The notes beneath the pieces are model-generated. The model had not been told where the DNA came from. It worked only from the letters and a program-made list of their open reading frames with translations, and did no database searches. From assembly GCA_015490155.1 (NCBI GenBank), contig WFYI01000024.1, positions 1-54,744 on the forward strand: a DNA stretch of 54,744 nucleotides, read 5' to 3'. Both the position numbers and the translations under genes were made by a program. Positions 42,009 to 51,146 of this stretch are shown here, piece by piece; position 1 is the first letter of the stretch; the number at the start of each line of letters is the position of its first letter. The stretch comes from Aquificaceae bacterium (GTDB lineage Bacteria > Aquificota > Aquificia > Aquificales > Aquificaceae).

Positions 42009-43509
42009 GCCATGCCTTCAAAACGCCGGCTACTCTTTTAGGCTCTTCTTTGGCGATTTCGGATATGGTTTTTATAATCTCAAGTTCCTTAGCCTTCTCT
42101 CTTAATACCTCTGCGCCGGTAATCTCAAAGGCTTCCTCTCCCTCAACTCCCGCCGGTACACCTTCCACAACTACCTCCGGAGGAGGTTTCTTGAGCCTTT
42201 TAAGTCCGAAGAATATAAGCAGAAGGAGTACTACACCTGCTACCGCAGGCACAACGAACTTCAGGTAAGGTGGGTAAGGCGGTTTTTCTTCAACGACCTC
42301 GGGCTTTTTGAAGGGAATGGCTACTACGGATATTGTATCCCCCCTCTTGCTGTCAATCCCCGCCGCCGCGGAAACTATGCTTTTAACCTTCTCAACGTCC
42401 ACCTCTTCCGGTTTACCGTTGAGGATAACTCCTACGCTTACCCTCTTTACCTTCATAGATGGGTCTACAACTCTCAGCTCCTTCTTACTCACTTCGTAGT
42501 TTGTTATGGACTCCTTCTTCTCAGTAATAGTTCCTCCGGCTCCTCCCGGTCTAACTCCGGGTGCCGGGGGGATGTTCGAGGGTGTTCCCGGAACTCCGGC
42601 TACCGGCTCGTTGTAAGTTTTCTCCTTTTTCTTCTGCTCACTGACGACCGCGGTCATGTCCGGGTCGTATATCTCCTCCCTCTTTTCTGTTTTGGAAAAA
42701 TCAAGCTCCGTGGAAATTCTCACTTTGACGTTTCCGTACCCGAATACGTCCTCTAAGGCGGACTGTATCTTTCTCTCAAGATTCTTCTCAAACTGCTGTT
42801 TGAGTTTCAGTTGTTTACTCGTTATCTCCCCTTCTTCTTCCTCCAGCAGAGCGGTAAGGTCTCTACCGTTCCCGTCTATGACAACCACATTTTCAGGCTT
42901 GAGGTTTTCAACGCTCGCGGCTACAAGCCCTCTTATGGCTTTGACCTGTTCCTTGGTAATCTTATGCCCAGGCTTTAGCTTTATGAACACGGAGGCTTTT
43001 GCCTCTTCCTCTTCCCTTACGAACACGGACTTTTCTGGAAAGGCTATGTGAACGCGTGCATCTTGAATATTCTTAAATTTCAGGATAGTCCTTGCAAGCT
43101 CTCCCTCCACAGCCCTTTTGAAGTTTACTTGTTGCTGAAAATCCGAAAGACCTATTGAGGTCTTATCGAAAAGCTCGTAACCAACTATTCCCTTGTTGGG
43201 AATACCCTTAGCGGCGAGCTTGAGCCTCAGCTCCCTTTCCTTTCCCTCGGGTACGAGAACAGTCCTACCTCCGTTATCTATCTTGTACTTCACTCCCTCT
43301 TTATCCAGCTCGGTAATTATGGCGTTTAGGTCTTCCTGATTTAGCCCCGTGTACAATACGGCGTAGTCGGTCTTAGTAGATAAAAAAACTCCCACAAAGA
43401 CGAGCGAAAGTATAAAGAGAGGAAGGGCTATTGCAGCGGCTTTGTAGTGAATGGGCAGGTTTTCGAATCTCTCCCTGTAAGCTTTAAGCTCCTCTTTCCA
43501 ATCCGCCAT
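41992..43509 (-). CDS. fliF: Flagellar MS-ring protein FliF
   Basis: A 505-residue protein with membrane helices at about 27-46 and 412-432 flanking a periplasmic region with two ring-building modules: YAVLYTGLNQEDLNAIITEL, the VPEGKERELRLKLAAKGIPN segment, and FQQQVNFKRAVEGELARTI. The cytoplasmic C-terminus that binds FliG is acidic and hydrophobic as usual. FliF forms the MS ring on which the motor and export gate assemble. Last gene of the flagellar unit seen, since purF converges on it. Confidence 0.95.
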   Translation of the reverse strand: MADWKEELKAYRERFENLPIHYKAAAIALPLFILSLVFVGVFLSTKTDYAVLYTGLNQEDLNAIITELDKEGVKYKIDNGGRTVLVPEGKERELRLKLAAKGIPNKGIVGYELFDKTSIGLSDFQQQVNFKRAVEGELARTILKFKNIQDARVHIAFPEKSVFVREEEEAKASVFIKLKPGHKITKEQVKAIRGLVAASVENLKPENVVVIDGNGRDLTALLEEEEGEITSKQLKLKQQFEKNLERKIQSALEDVFGYGNVKVRISTELDFSKTEKREEIYDPDMTAVVSEQKKKEKTYNEPVAGVPGTPSNIPPAPGVRPGGAGGTITEKKESITNYEVSKKELRVVDPSMKVKRVSVGVILNGKPEEVDVEKVKSIVSAAAGIDSKRGDTISVVAIPFKKPEVVEEKPPYPPYLKFVVPAVAGVVLLLLIFFGLKRLKKPPPEVVVEGVPAGVEGEEAFEITGAEVLREKAKELEIIKTISEIAKEEPKRVAGVLKAWLRYEE

Positions 43510-43797
43510 TTATAACTGCATCCTGAACAGCTCCTGATAAGCCTCTAAGAGCTTATTCCTAAGCTGCAAAAGCAAATTGTACGCCACACCTGCCTTTTCA
43601 AGTTCAACGACCATTCTGTGCAGAGGTATGTCTTCCCCTCTGAGAACCGCCTTTTTAAGCTCCTTGGATTTTGTCTGTTCCTCGTTTACCCAGTTTACAA
43701 ACTCCTTCAGGCTGTCTATAAAGTCCTCCGCAGGTTTACTTTTACCCTTTACTTCTTTAAACTCCCAATCCTTGAAAAGTGTCTCCCTTATCTCCAT
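43510..43797 (-). CDS. fliE: Flagellar hook-basal body protein FliE
   Basis: A 95-residue protein with the FliE pattern: SFADFI-like PAEDFIDSLKEFVNWVNEEQ, then GEDIPLHRMVVELEKAGVAY and LQLRNKLLEAYQELFRMQL at the C-terminus. FliE links the MS ring to the rod and is needed for export. It overlaps flgC by 10 nt and abuts fliF, conserving the usual flgBC-fliEF order. Confidence 0.92.
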   Translation of the reverse strand: MEIRETLFKDWEFKEVKGKSKPAEDFIDSLKEFVNWVNEEQTKSKELKKAVLRGEDIPLHRMVVELEKAGVAYNLLLQLRNKLLEAYQELFRMQL

Positions 43798-44201
43798 AGC
43801 TCTATAGTCCTATTAGCCATGTCCCGCGTCATTCCAAAGGCGTTCAAGTTAGCCTCGTAACTCCTTACCGCTGATATCATATCAGCCATCTCCTTAACCA
43901 GCTCCACGTTGGGGTAAGTCACAAAGCCTTCGCTATTGGCTTTCGGGTGCGAGGGGTCAAAAACAATTCTGAAGGGGTTATCCGATTCCCTTATCTCCTC
44001 TACCTTTACGGGTATATTGCCTTTCTTTAGGCTTTCCTCGTTGTATATAGCCTTAAACACTACCTCCAGCTTTTTAAAAGGCTCCCCCGCTTGTTTAAAA
44101 GACTCGTAATTGGCAAGGTTAGAGGCTATGGTGTTCATGCGTATCCTCTGGGCGTACATACCCGAAGCGCTTATCTCAAAGGTCTTAAAAAGGTCGTTCA
44201 T
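43788..44201 (-). CDS. flgC: Flagellar rod protein FlgC
   Basis: A 137-residue proximal rod protein: N-terminal FEISASGMYAQRIRMNTIAS and NLANYES, and the C-terminal SAVRSYEANLNAFGMTRDM helix; both ends form the coiled-coil D0 domain. YPNVELVKEMADMISAVRSY is conserved in the rod/hook family. Start overlaps the flgB stop by one nucleotide. Confidence 0.94.
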   Translation of the reverse strand: MNDLFKTFEISASGMYAQRIRMNTIASNLANYESFKQAGEPFKKLEVVFKAIYNEESLKKGNIPVKVEEIRESDNPFRIVFDPSHPKANSEGFVTYPNVELVKEMADMISAVRSYEANLNAFGMTRDMANRTIELWR

Positions 44202-44575
44202 TATTTACCCTCCCTTATAGTGTTCCTGAGCTTCTCAAGTCCGCCCGTAGCCATCTTCATGTAAACCTCGTAGGCTATCCTATTCTGGGTGAGCTTAGCC
44301 ATTTCCTCTTCAATACTTACGTTGTTCTTGTCATTACCCACGAGCCTTCTGTCCACATCCCTTACCTCAATTCTCGGAGCTTTTGAGGGTGTTATGTGCT
44401 TCTCCCGTGTTGTCTTAAGCGGTATTCTACCCTTCAACTCCTTTATAAATACAGCTTCCTTAGCTTTGTAGTTCGGTGTGTCAGCGTTGGCTATGTTGCT
44501 GAGTATTACCTTGTGTCTTTTCCACCTAAAGTCCAGGTGCGGAAGGACTTCATTAGTACCTTTAAATATGTCCAT
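44201..44575 (-). CDS. flgB: Flagellar rod protein FlgB
   Basis: A 124-residue rod protein with the signature SNIANADTPNYKAKEAVF (about residues 30-47), a variable centre and a C-terminal helix NRIAYEVYMKMATGGLEKLR. It assembles with FlgC, FlgF and FlgG into the rod. The start lies one base after the stop of the TPR gene (TAA-T-ATG), which implies coupled translation. Confidence 0.94.
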   Translation of the reverse strand: MDIFKGTNEVLPHLDFRWKRHKVILSNIANADTPNYKAKEAVFIKELKGRIPLKTTREKHITPSKAPRIEVRDVDRRLVGNDKNNVSIEEEMAKLTQNRIAYEVYMKMATGGLEKLRNTIREGK

Positions 44576-44576
44576 A

Positions 44577-46388
44577 TTACACTCCCCACAGGGTAAGTAT
44601 AACCCTACTCCATATATTATCCGCCTTTGAAGCTCTGTTTACAACCCATTTCATCTTTTCCGTATCATCCGTGTATTCCGCTATCTTACCTATTCTGTAA
44701 AGCGCCCACCAGTAGCTTTCTGTGTTGTCGGGCACCAGCTCCATATACTTCTCGTAGTACATGGAAGACTTCTCAAAGTCGCCCTGCCCAAAGTAGTAAT
44801 CCGCAAGCTTGATGTAAGAGGGTGGCAGATATCCCTTGAACCTCGGTAAGTTACCGTTTAGTTTGGATATAAGTTTCTCAAGCGTTTCGAGGTCTGCACT
44901 GTAGTAGGCTATCAGTAACTCCGCTTCCAACCTATCCTTATCCTCTAAAGATTCCCTGACCGTCCGTAGGGTGCTGAGTGCCTTGGACTCCTTGCCCTCA
45001 ATTATCATCATCTTAGCTATCAAGAACCTCTTCTTAACCCCTTCCCTCATAATCTCCACCTGCTCCCAAAATGTCTTGCTCCCTAAAAAGAGGGAAGCCC
45101 TCGCAAAGCTTTCTATACCCCTCTCAAAGGCTACCTTAACATTATGCTTATTTAATAAATAAAGCATATTCAAAAATTCGCTTTTTTGCAAGTCGTAAAT
45201 GTCGTAAGAGGATACCTGCTCGTTTAGAAAGCCTAAAAACTCCGAAAAGTTAAAAAGGTCCCCCTCGAGGAAGAACTCCGATAGTTTGAGGTTCTTTGTT
45301 TTTATCAGCTCCTTCTCATCGTCGGAAAGGGAAACGCTCTTGAGTGCAAGGGAATAAATTCCCAAAAGCGCTATGTCACCGTAAACGTTCCCAACGTTCA
45401 ACCAGCCGAGCTGGAGTAGGACATCTCTGTAAAACCTGAACTCCTCATCGTAAACCTCAAGGAACTCTGGATACATCCAGAGGGAAGAGTACAAAACCTG
45501 AGAGAGCTTGCTGTAAAAGAGCTGATTATCCCTTGTAAGCTCCTTCAAGTGTTTTAAGGCATCTTTGTAGTTTTTCATAGATAAATTCAGGTAAGTTAGA
45601 TAGAAGCCGGTTTTTTGTGCGTAATCCTTGAACCTATCGTACCTCAAGGTCAGTTCAAGGTAAAGGTAAGCCTTCTGCCACTGCTTTAGCCTGTAAAAGG
45701 ATATGCCGAGCCTGTAAAGGTAATGGGCTTCTTTCCTAACGTATTCGTTAAGGTTTGCCGCTTCCGTTAGGAAGTTCACAGCCTCCGCATACCTGCCGAA
45801 GTTAAACTCGTAATACCCCCTTGTAAGGACAAATATGTCCCTGTAATCTGCCGGTATAGTCTCCACTTGGAGATTTTTCAGGTAAGTATAACCCTCCGCG
45901 CTCCCACCGAGAGAGGCTGCGTATCCCAGTTTTATCAGGTACCTTACATCCTCAGTTTCCCCGTAAAGGTTTGCAAACACGTTCACAGCGTCCTCGTACC
46001 AACCCATGAGCGTGTACCCGTCCCCGATAAACTCCCTCTGAACGTTTATAAACCTCGGAACCTTATACCAGTTGGGATATTGATTTAGGAAAGCTATTGC
46101 GGATAAAATCCCTCTTCTGCTACCGGTTGAGTAGGAATACAGTGCGTAGGTTTTTCCTAAGTACAGGAAAGAAAGTTCACCGTAATAACCCTTCGGGTCT
46201 GCCACATAAGACTTCGTAAAGTAGTTTATGGCTCCTATGTAGTTGTTGAGAGACAGGCTATCTTTACCTTTCTTGAAAAAGAAAGCCGAACGGTCTTTAC
46301 CTATTAGTGTAGAGGTGTCAGAGGAGTAAACTAAAGCCTGAAGAAGTATAAGTATTAGAAGAAGTTTCTTTAGGTGCCTTCTCTTCAT
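44577..46388 (-). CDS. Secreted TPR-repeat protein in the flagellar operon
   Basis: A 603-residue protein with a basic N-terminal signal peptide (MKRRHLKKLLLILILLQALV) and many TPR-like helical pairs, for example AFFFKKGKDSLSLNNYIGAI near the start and IKLADYYFGQGDFEKSSMYY near residue 545. It probably sits in the periplasm, possibly as a scaffold for the basal body or hook. No close family is recognised. The first 71 nt are read also as the end of the fliK-like gene. It is likely specific to this lineage's flagellar operon. Confidence 0.8.
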   Translation of the reverse strand: MKRRHLKKLLLILILLQALVYSSDTSTLIGKDRSAFFFKKGKDSLSLNNYIGAINYFTKSYVADPKGYYGELSFLYLGKTYALYSYSTGSRRGILSAIAFLNQYPNWYKVPRFINVQREFIGDGYTLMGWYEDAVNVFANLYGETEDVRYLIKLGYAASLGGSAEGYTYLKNLQVETIPADYRDIFVLTRGYYEFNFGRYAEAVNFLTEAANLNEYVRKEAHYLYRLGISFYRLKQWQKAYLYLELTLRYDRFKDYAQKTGFYLTYLNLSMKNYKDALKHLKELTRDNQLFYSKLSQVLYSSLWMYPEFLEVYDEEFRFYRDVLLQLGWLNVGNVYGDIALLGIYSLALKSVSLSDDEKELIKTKNLKLSEFFLEGDLFNFSEFLGFLNEQVSSYDIYDLQKSEFLNMLYLLNKHNVKVAFERGIESFARASLFLGSKTFWEQVEIMREGVKKRFLIAKMMIIEGKESKALSTLRTVRESLEDKDRLEAELLIAYYSADLETLEKLISKLNGNLPRFKGYLPPSYIKLADYYFGQGDFEKSSMYYEKYMELVPDNTESYWWALYRIGKIAEYTDDTEKMKWVVNRASKADNIWSRVILTLWGV

Positions 46389-48180
46389 CGTTCAAAAAGT
46401 CCCTGTACCTTTCTTCCCTTTTGGGGAAGCTCCTTGCTCTCGGGGATACGTCAACCCCGTTTACCCTCAGTACATCAAGGTTAAATCCAAGACTTTTCAA
46501 GCTCTCGTAAAGCTTTTTACTCTCCAAAAACGAGACGTAGATATTTGTATCTTCCTTGAACCTCGCGTCAACCAATACCTTGTCGCTCAAAAATCTCATG
46601 CGAACGGAAGCATCCTCAAGCCTTAGAAAAACGTTCTTAGTTTCCTGCGTTTTCTCGGGAACCACGGGTGTGCTAAGCTTTTGAACCTCGGGACTCTCCT
46701 CCCTATTTATCTCAAACAAGTTCACTCTATCCGTTTGGAAGGGTTGAACTTCCGCATTAACCCTCAATCCCTCTTCCCTTAACACATTCTTCAAGTTGGG
46801 GTTTGTGTTTTTAATAGGAGAGTTTTCAAAGGACGTTTTTCCACGCTCACTTTGCGGACTTACATCACTCCCCAAATCTAAACCGTCTCCGCGCACCTCT
46901 GTGCGAGGTAAGCCTTCTCCTTTCTGTATCTCATTCGTTCCTTCAGGAAGTCCCTTTGTTTTTACAGGAGCGGGTACACTGTGGTCTTGCGGTCTTTGAG
47001 ATGTAGGAATTCTACCGAAGCCCCTTTCGACCACTCTAACTTCAGTCTGTAATCTTTTACCATTGCCTAAGTCCGTGTACGCCTCAAAGGGTTTCGGTTC
47101 AACGGACTTTACTTGGTTATTAACACCAGAGGTATTGGTGCCTTTATCCGCCTTTCTCCCATCAACCTGCTCCGCAGGTTCGCGATTTGGCAGGGCAGTA
47201 AACTCGGTGAAACGCCTAAGTTGTACATCAGAGTCAGCGGTAGCTCTATTCGTGGTTATACTCTCATCTTGCTGTACAAACCTTACATCTCCGTACCTAT
47301 CCCTCTGAACCTCAGTTCCCCGGGACTTATATGGTACCGGGCTTTTATCTGTATTTATACCGAGATGGGATTGTCTATCCTGTATATAACTATCACCTTT
47401 CAGGATAGCCCCGCTCTCAAGGTTTTTGACACTCACCTTGTTAATAACTGACTCCTTGCTCTCAAGCTTTAAGCCAAGCTCCCGTAAGTACGCAACTACA
47501 GGTTGCAGTTTATCCTCAAGGTTCTTAATGTTCGATACATCTCCGCTCTCCAATACACGGGTAATCTGACTCTCTAAATAGCTAAGGACCTTAGAAACTT
47601 CTAAATCCGCACCCTTTGGTAGTTCTTCAGGCAGTTTGCTCAGCAGAGGAATTACACTCTCCCTTATAAAGGTGATTAACCTCTCAAGCTCAACTACCCG
47701 TCCACTGCCATTCGCGTTTGCACTTTCGTAAAACCCTTCTAAATTCCCGATTAGAGCTTCTACCGAGGAAATCAAGCCCCGTACGCCGAAATCCTGATAG
47801 GTTTTACCTTTCACGGTGTCTTTATCGACACCCTGAGCATCTTCACCTTCGGTCATAATGCCGTAACTTTGAAATAGGGCGTTACGGGTCAATTCCGCAG
47901 TAGATTCTCCCGGACTTATTACCTCCTCGCGACGGAACAGCTGCCCCTTAAATAGATTAGCCTCAAGGGTTTCAGGTTTCTGAAAGCTAATCAACTGAAA
48001 ACCAGTCTGAGCTTGTGGATATATCTCCTTTAAAGTACCCGCATTCCCTCCGTACGCAGACAGCAACGCCAGGAGAACATCCTCAAAGGGAACATCAGGT
48101 AAACTATCCCCTTGAACCTTAGTATCCTGAAAAAACCCCTCCAGTAAGCCGCCTGCTACTACGTTCTTGTTTTCAAGCAT
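46318..48180 (-). CDS. fliK: FliK-like flagellar hook-length control protein
   Basis: About 620 residues: a long, polar, low-complexity N-terminal and middle part rich in Gln, Ser, Thr and Pro, then a C-terminal Flg_hook-type domain (about 515-580: LRLEDASVRMRFLSDKVLVD and LYESLKSLGFNLDVLRVNGV). FliK is an exported molecular ruler that stops hook growth and switches export specificity. ATG 48180 (MLENKNVVAGG) is preferred over GTG 48192. Position at the head of the flgBC-fliEF unit supports the call; the variable part is not alignable by eye. Confidence 0.75.
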   Translation of the reverse strand: MLENKNVVAGGLLEGFFQDTKVQGDSLPDVPFEDVLLALLSAYGGNAGTLKEIYPQAQTGFQLISFQKPETLEANLFKGQLFRREEVISPGESTAELTRNALFQSYGIMTEGEDAQGVDKDTVKGKTYQDFGVRGLISSVEALIGNLEGFYESANANGSGRVVELERLITFIRESVIPLLSKLPEELPKGADLEVSKVLSYLESQITRVLESGDVSNIKNLEDKLQPVVAYLRELGLKLESKESVINKVSVKNLESGAILKGDSYIQDRQSHLGINTDKSPVPYKSRGTEVQRDRYGDVRFVQQDESITTNRATADSDVQLRRFTEFTALPNREPAEQVDGRKADKGTNTSGVNNQVKSVEPKPFEAYTDLGNGKRLQTEVRVVERGFGRIPTSQRPQDHSVPAPVKTKGLPEGTNEIQKGEGLPRTEVRGDGLDLGSDVSPQSERGKTSFENSPIKNTNPNLKNVLREEGLRVNAEVQPFQTDRVNLFEINREESPEVQKLSTPVVPEKTQETKNVFLRLEDASVRMRFLSDKVLVDARFKEDTNIYVSFLESKKLYESLKSLGFNLDVLRVNGVDVSPRARSFPKREERYRDFLNDEEKAPKETSSNTYTSSGFSLLL

Positions 48181-48235
48181 ATATCCCCACACTTTAAAAT
48201 AACACTTGAGACAGTAATTTGCAAGCTTCTGGTGA

Positions 48236-48241
48236 TATAAT
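48236..48241 (+). promoter_or_regulatory. -10 box of aspartate kinase gene
   Basis: TATAAT ends 13 nt before ATG 48255. Together with family alignment this favours ATG 48255 over two earlier in-frame starts, of which 48240 overlaps the box itself. Confidence 0.45.
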
Positions 48242-48254
48242 GTATGAACCTATC

Positions 48255-49490
48255 ATGAATTTGCTTGTCCAGAAGTTCGGAGGAACCTCTGTAGGAAGTA
48301 TAGAACGCATAGAGAATGCAGCAAGGAGGGTAATACAGGCTGTTGAGAAGGGACATAGGGTTGTAGTGGTGTCTTCTGCTATGGCAGGGGAAACCGATGG
48401 TCTTTTGAGCCTTGCTCATCAGATAGGAAAGAGGCTCCCCGAAAGGGAGATGGACGTTTTACTCTCAACCGGCGAGCAGAAGGCTATAGCCCTATTTTCT
48501 ATGATGCTCAGGAAGTTAGGATACCCTGCGGTCAGCCTTTGTGGTTGGCAAGTCCCCATAGTTACGGACGATGTCCATACAAAGTCAAGAATCGTAAAAA
48601 TAGGAGTCCAAAGGCTTAAAAACCTGATAAACGACGGATACATCCCGGTTGTTGCAGGGTTTCAGGGTGTAACGGAAACGTGGGATATAACGACTCTCGG
48701 TAGAGGTGGCTCGGACACTACAGCTGTAGCTCTCGCCTCCGCTCTAAGTGCAGACTGTGAGATATACACGGACGTTCCCGGGGTTTTCACGGCAGACCCG
48801 AGGATAGTTCCCAACGCAAAGAAGGTACCCTACATATCTTACGAGGAAATGTTAGAGCTTGCATCATTGGGCGCAAAGGTTATGCAGATTAGGAGCGTTG
48901 AGTTTGCCGCCAAATACAGAGTTAGAATACATGTAAGAAGTTCTTTCTCGGAGGAGGAGGGTACGTGGATTGTTCCGGAGGATGAGGTTATGGAAAAGGT
49001 AGCCGTAAGAGGTATAACTGCAGATACAAAAGAGGCAAGGTTTACGGTAGTCAAAGTTCCCGACAAGCCGGGCATAGCCGCGGAGATATTTAAAGCTCTG
49101 GGAGAAGCTCACATAGTAGTGGACATGATAGTTCAAAATGTCTCCCACGATGGTTATACGGACATGTCTTTTACCGTTAATAAGACCGAAGCGGACAAAG
49201 CAGAGGAAATCATAAGAAAGGTCGCCGAAAAGGTGGGAGCTGAGGAAGTAGTAAGAGACGACAAAGTAGCAAAGGTTTCCGTAGTTGGCTTGGGAATGAA
49301 AAGCTCCTACGGAACCGCGGCAAAGATGTTTGAGGTTCTCGCTAAACACGGGATAAACATGATGGCGATATCAACCTCCGAGATTAAAATATCCTGCCTA
49401 ATAGAGGAAAAGTTTGCAGAGCTTGCTGTTAGAGAATTACATGAAGCGTTCATAGAGAACAACGAAGAGATAAAGGTAGAGGGAGGCTAA
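48255..49490 (+). CDS. lysC: Aspartate kinase
   Basis: A 411-residue enzyme from ATG 48255 ([19 protein letters not shown]). Further motifs are [37 protein letters not shown] and [12 protein letters not shown]; two ACT domains occupy about 255-411 ([20 protein letters not shown] and [18 protein letters not shown]). It phosphorylates aspartate for lysine, threonine and methionine synthesis, with ACT-mediated feedback. It is a single gene divergent from the flagellar operon. Confidence 0.95.
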   Translation: MNLLVQKFGGTSVGSIERIENAARRVIQAVEKGHRVVVVSSAMAGETDGLLSLAHQIGKRLPEREMDVLLSTGEQKAIALFSMMLRKLGYPAVSLCGWQVPIVTDDVHTKSRIVKIGVQRLKNLINDGYIPVVAGFQGVTETWDITTLGRGGSDTTAVALASALSADCEIYTDVPGVFTADPRIVPNAKKVPYISYEEMLELASLGAKVMQIRSVEFAAKYRVRIHVRSSFSEEEGTWIVPEDEVMEKVAVRGITADTKEARFTVVKVPDKPGIAAEIFKALGEAHIVVDMIVQNVSHDGYTDMSFTVNKTEADKAEEIIRKVAEKVGAEEVVRDDKVAKVSVVGLGMKSSYGTAAKMFEVLAKHGINMMAISTSEIKISCLIEEKFAELAVRELHEAFIENNEEIKVEGG

Positions 49491-49503
49491 GGGGTAAATG
49501 TGG

Positions 49504-49509
49504 TATAAT
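49504..49509 (+). promoter_or_regulatory. -10 box of the atpB unit
   Basis: TATAAT lies 30 nt before the atpB ATG; the leader contains AAAGGAGA, a proper ribosome site, in contrast to the leaderless genes. No good -35 is visible. Confidence 0.5.
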
Positions 49510-49539
49510 CTTTGAGCCGACTAAAAGGAGATTGGTGGA

Positions 49540-50199
49540 ATGGAAGGTGTAAGCTATAACCACGTGATATTCGGGCTCGTTTCCGTAGGCATATCTATAA
49601 TCCTGGTCTTACTTGCCGGAAAACCGAGTATAAAGCCTACGAAGTTTCAGGCTCTACTTGAAGGATACCTCGGATTCGTGAGAGGGATGCTGGTGGACAA
49701 CATGGGAGACAGGGGTTTAAAATACATGCCCCTAATAGCCGCCATGGGTATGTTTATATTTTTCTCCAATCTCTTGGGAATGGTACCGGGGCTTTCTGCA
49801 CCAACGGCAAACATAAACACCAACCTCGCTATGGCACTCATAGTCTTCCTTTACTATAACTACGAAGGCTTAAGGGAAAACGGACTCGGATACTTTAAGC
49901 ACTTTATGGGTCCCGTTCCACTACTTGCACCCTTCTTTTTTGTCGTGGAAATCATATCCCATATAGCCAGACCTATAACTCTGTCCTTGAGGCTGTTTGC
50001 CAATATGAAAGCCGGTGCGATGATTTTAGTCGCCCTCGTAGGGCTTGTTATACAGAATCCTTTCACCCTCGCCGTATCTCCCATAGTGTTGTTATTTATA
50101 ATTGCGATAAAGTTCTTAGCCATATTTATACAAACGTACATATTCATGATTCTTTCGGTAGTTTACCTTGCCGGCGCAATAGCCCACGAGGAGCATTGA
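49540..50199 (+). CDS. atpB: F0F1 ATP synthase subunit a
   Basis: A 219-residue membrane protein with five to six helices. The essential Arg lies in ITLSLRLFANMKAGAMIL (about residues 147-164), and GLVPGL-type LGMVPGLSAPTANINTNLAM is present. It forms the proton half-channels against the c ring. F0 subunits b and delta and the F1 genes are not in the window, so F0/F1 genes are split in this genome. Confidence 0.95.
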   Translation: MEGVSYNHVIFGLVSVGISIILVLLAGKPSIKPTKFQALLEGYLGFVRGMLVDNMGDRGLKYMPLIAAMGMFIFFSNLLGMVPGLSAPTANINTNLAMALIVFLYYNYEGLRENGLGYFKHFMGPVPLLAPFFFVVEIISHIARPITLSLRLFANMKAGAMILVALVGLVIQNPFTLAVSPIVLLFIIAIKFLAIFIQTYIFMILSVVYLAGAIAHEEH

Positions 50200-50200
50200 T

Positions 50201-50605
50201 ATGAAAGCACTACTCATACTGACCGATACCACGGGACAATGTCATAAAGCCCTTGAATATTTAAAGGATTTCTCTGAAAAGTTACACATGGAAGGGGAAG
50301 TGTTTATAATCTTAGAAGACCTGTACAAACTTGAGAAGGCTTCAGTTTCACTGGGATTTCCGCTACCGCCGGAGACCGTTCCACAGACCAAGGACAAGGT
50401 TCTTAAAAAGGTAAAACATATTTGGGAAAGCGTAGGAGGTGAGGACTTGACCATATCCGTAGTTGCAGGGGAGATAAGAGACGAAGTTACAAGGTACGTA
50501 AAAGAAACCGGAGACGTTGGTCTTGTTATGTGGGGATGTAATCCGTCCGTTAACGTCTGCAGTGTAATAGATGATATAGATATACCATCGCTAATAATTA
50601 AGTAA
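50201..50605 (+). CDS. Usp/nucleotide-binding-like small protein between atpB and atpE
   Basis: A 134-residue soluble protein starting 1 nt after the atpB stop. It has an alpha/beta pattern like universal stress proteins: KALLILTDTTGQCHKALEYL at the start, LTISVVAGEIRDEVTRYVKE and DVGLVMWGCNPSVNVCSVID, IDIPSLIIK at the end. The Usp ATP loop (GxxGxx9GS/T) is not evident. Cysteines at GQC, WGC and VCS are notable. Its position inside the F0 gene pair suggests a link to ATP synthase assembly, but this is only contextual. Confidence 0.7.
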   Translation: MKALLILTDTTGQCHKALEYLKDFSEKLHMEGEVFIILEDLYKLEKASVSLGFPLPPETVPQTKDKVLKKVKHIWESVGGEDLTISVVAGEIRDEVTRYVKETGDVGLVMWGCNPSVNVCSVIDDIDIPSLIIK

Positions 50606-50617
50606 GGAGGTCTGCAA

Positions 50618-50956
50618 ATGAGGAAGAAGCTCTTTGCTCTGCTAATGGGTATGCTTCCTACGGCAAGCTTCGCCGCCGAGGCTGCAGGGGGGTCGTCTGA
50701 CAAAGCCCTCTTCCTTGGACTTATAGCTCTCGCATCCGGACTTGCCATAGGACTCGCCGGCGCCGGAGCGGGTATAGGTATGGGTCATGCGGTTAGAGGA
50801 ACTCAGGAGGGTATGGCAAGAAACCCTACCATGAGCGGTAGACTACAGACCATAATGTTTATAGGTCTGGCTTTTATAGAAACAATAGCACTTTACGCAC
50901 TGTTCGTCGTAATAATCTTTGTGTTTACGAACGTATTCACAGGAAAACTGGGGTAA
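50618..50956 (+). CDS. atpE: F0F1 ATP synthase subunit c with signal peptide
   Basis: A 112-residue c subunit. Residues 1-20 are a signal peptide (KKLFALLMGMLPTASFAAE), then helix one with GLAIGLAGAGAGIGMGHAV, the polar loop ARNP, and helix two with the ion-binding Glu (about 88) in FIGLAFIETIALYAL. The Na+-ligand Gln of sodium-type c rings is Met here, so protons are the likely coupling ion. A cleavable N-terminal signal is unusual for subunit c and is described for Aquifex aeolicus. TAAGGAGG precedes the ATG. Confidence 0.95.
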   Translation: MRKKLFALLMGMLPTASFAAEAAGGSSDKALFLGLIALASGLAIGLAGAGAGIGMGHAVRGTQEGMARNPTMSGRLQTIMFIGLAFIETIALYALFVVIIFVFTNVFTGKLG

Positions 50957-51002
50957 TCGCTTGCCCCTTGCCCCGGTTTTTCTTAAGTAAGGAGGCTCCC
51001 CG

Positions 51003-51146
51003 ATGGCTACGGAAGGATTGAAACCTCACATATCTAACAAGAAAAGGAAGCGTAGGAGCGGTTTTCTCGCAAGGATGAGTACTAAATCCGGAAGGAACAT
51101 AATAAAAAAGAGAAGACGCAAGGGAAGGACAAGATTAACTCCTTGA
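51003..51146 (+). CDS. rpmH: Ribosomal protein L34
   Basis: A 47-residue basic protein: [42 protein letters not shown] end, the L34 pattern with a short extra N-terminus (MATEG). The ribosome site is TAAGGAGGC. Its stop codon TGA overlaps the yidD start (TGATG), where most bacteria would have rnpA. Confidence 0.96.
   Translation: MATEGLKPHISNKKRKRRSGFLARMSTKSGRNIIKKRRRKGRTRLTP

Noticed and set aside
50618-50956. Sodium-type c ring
   Set aside because: Glu is followed by Thr, but the helix-one Gln needed as Na+ ligand is replaced by Met by alignment from the ARNP loop.
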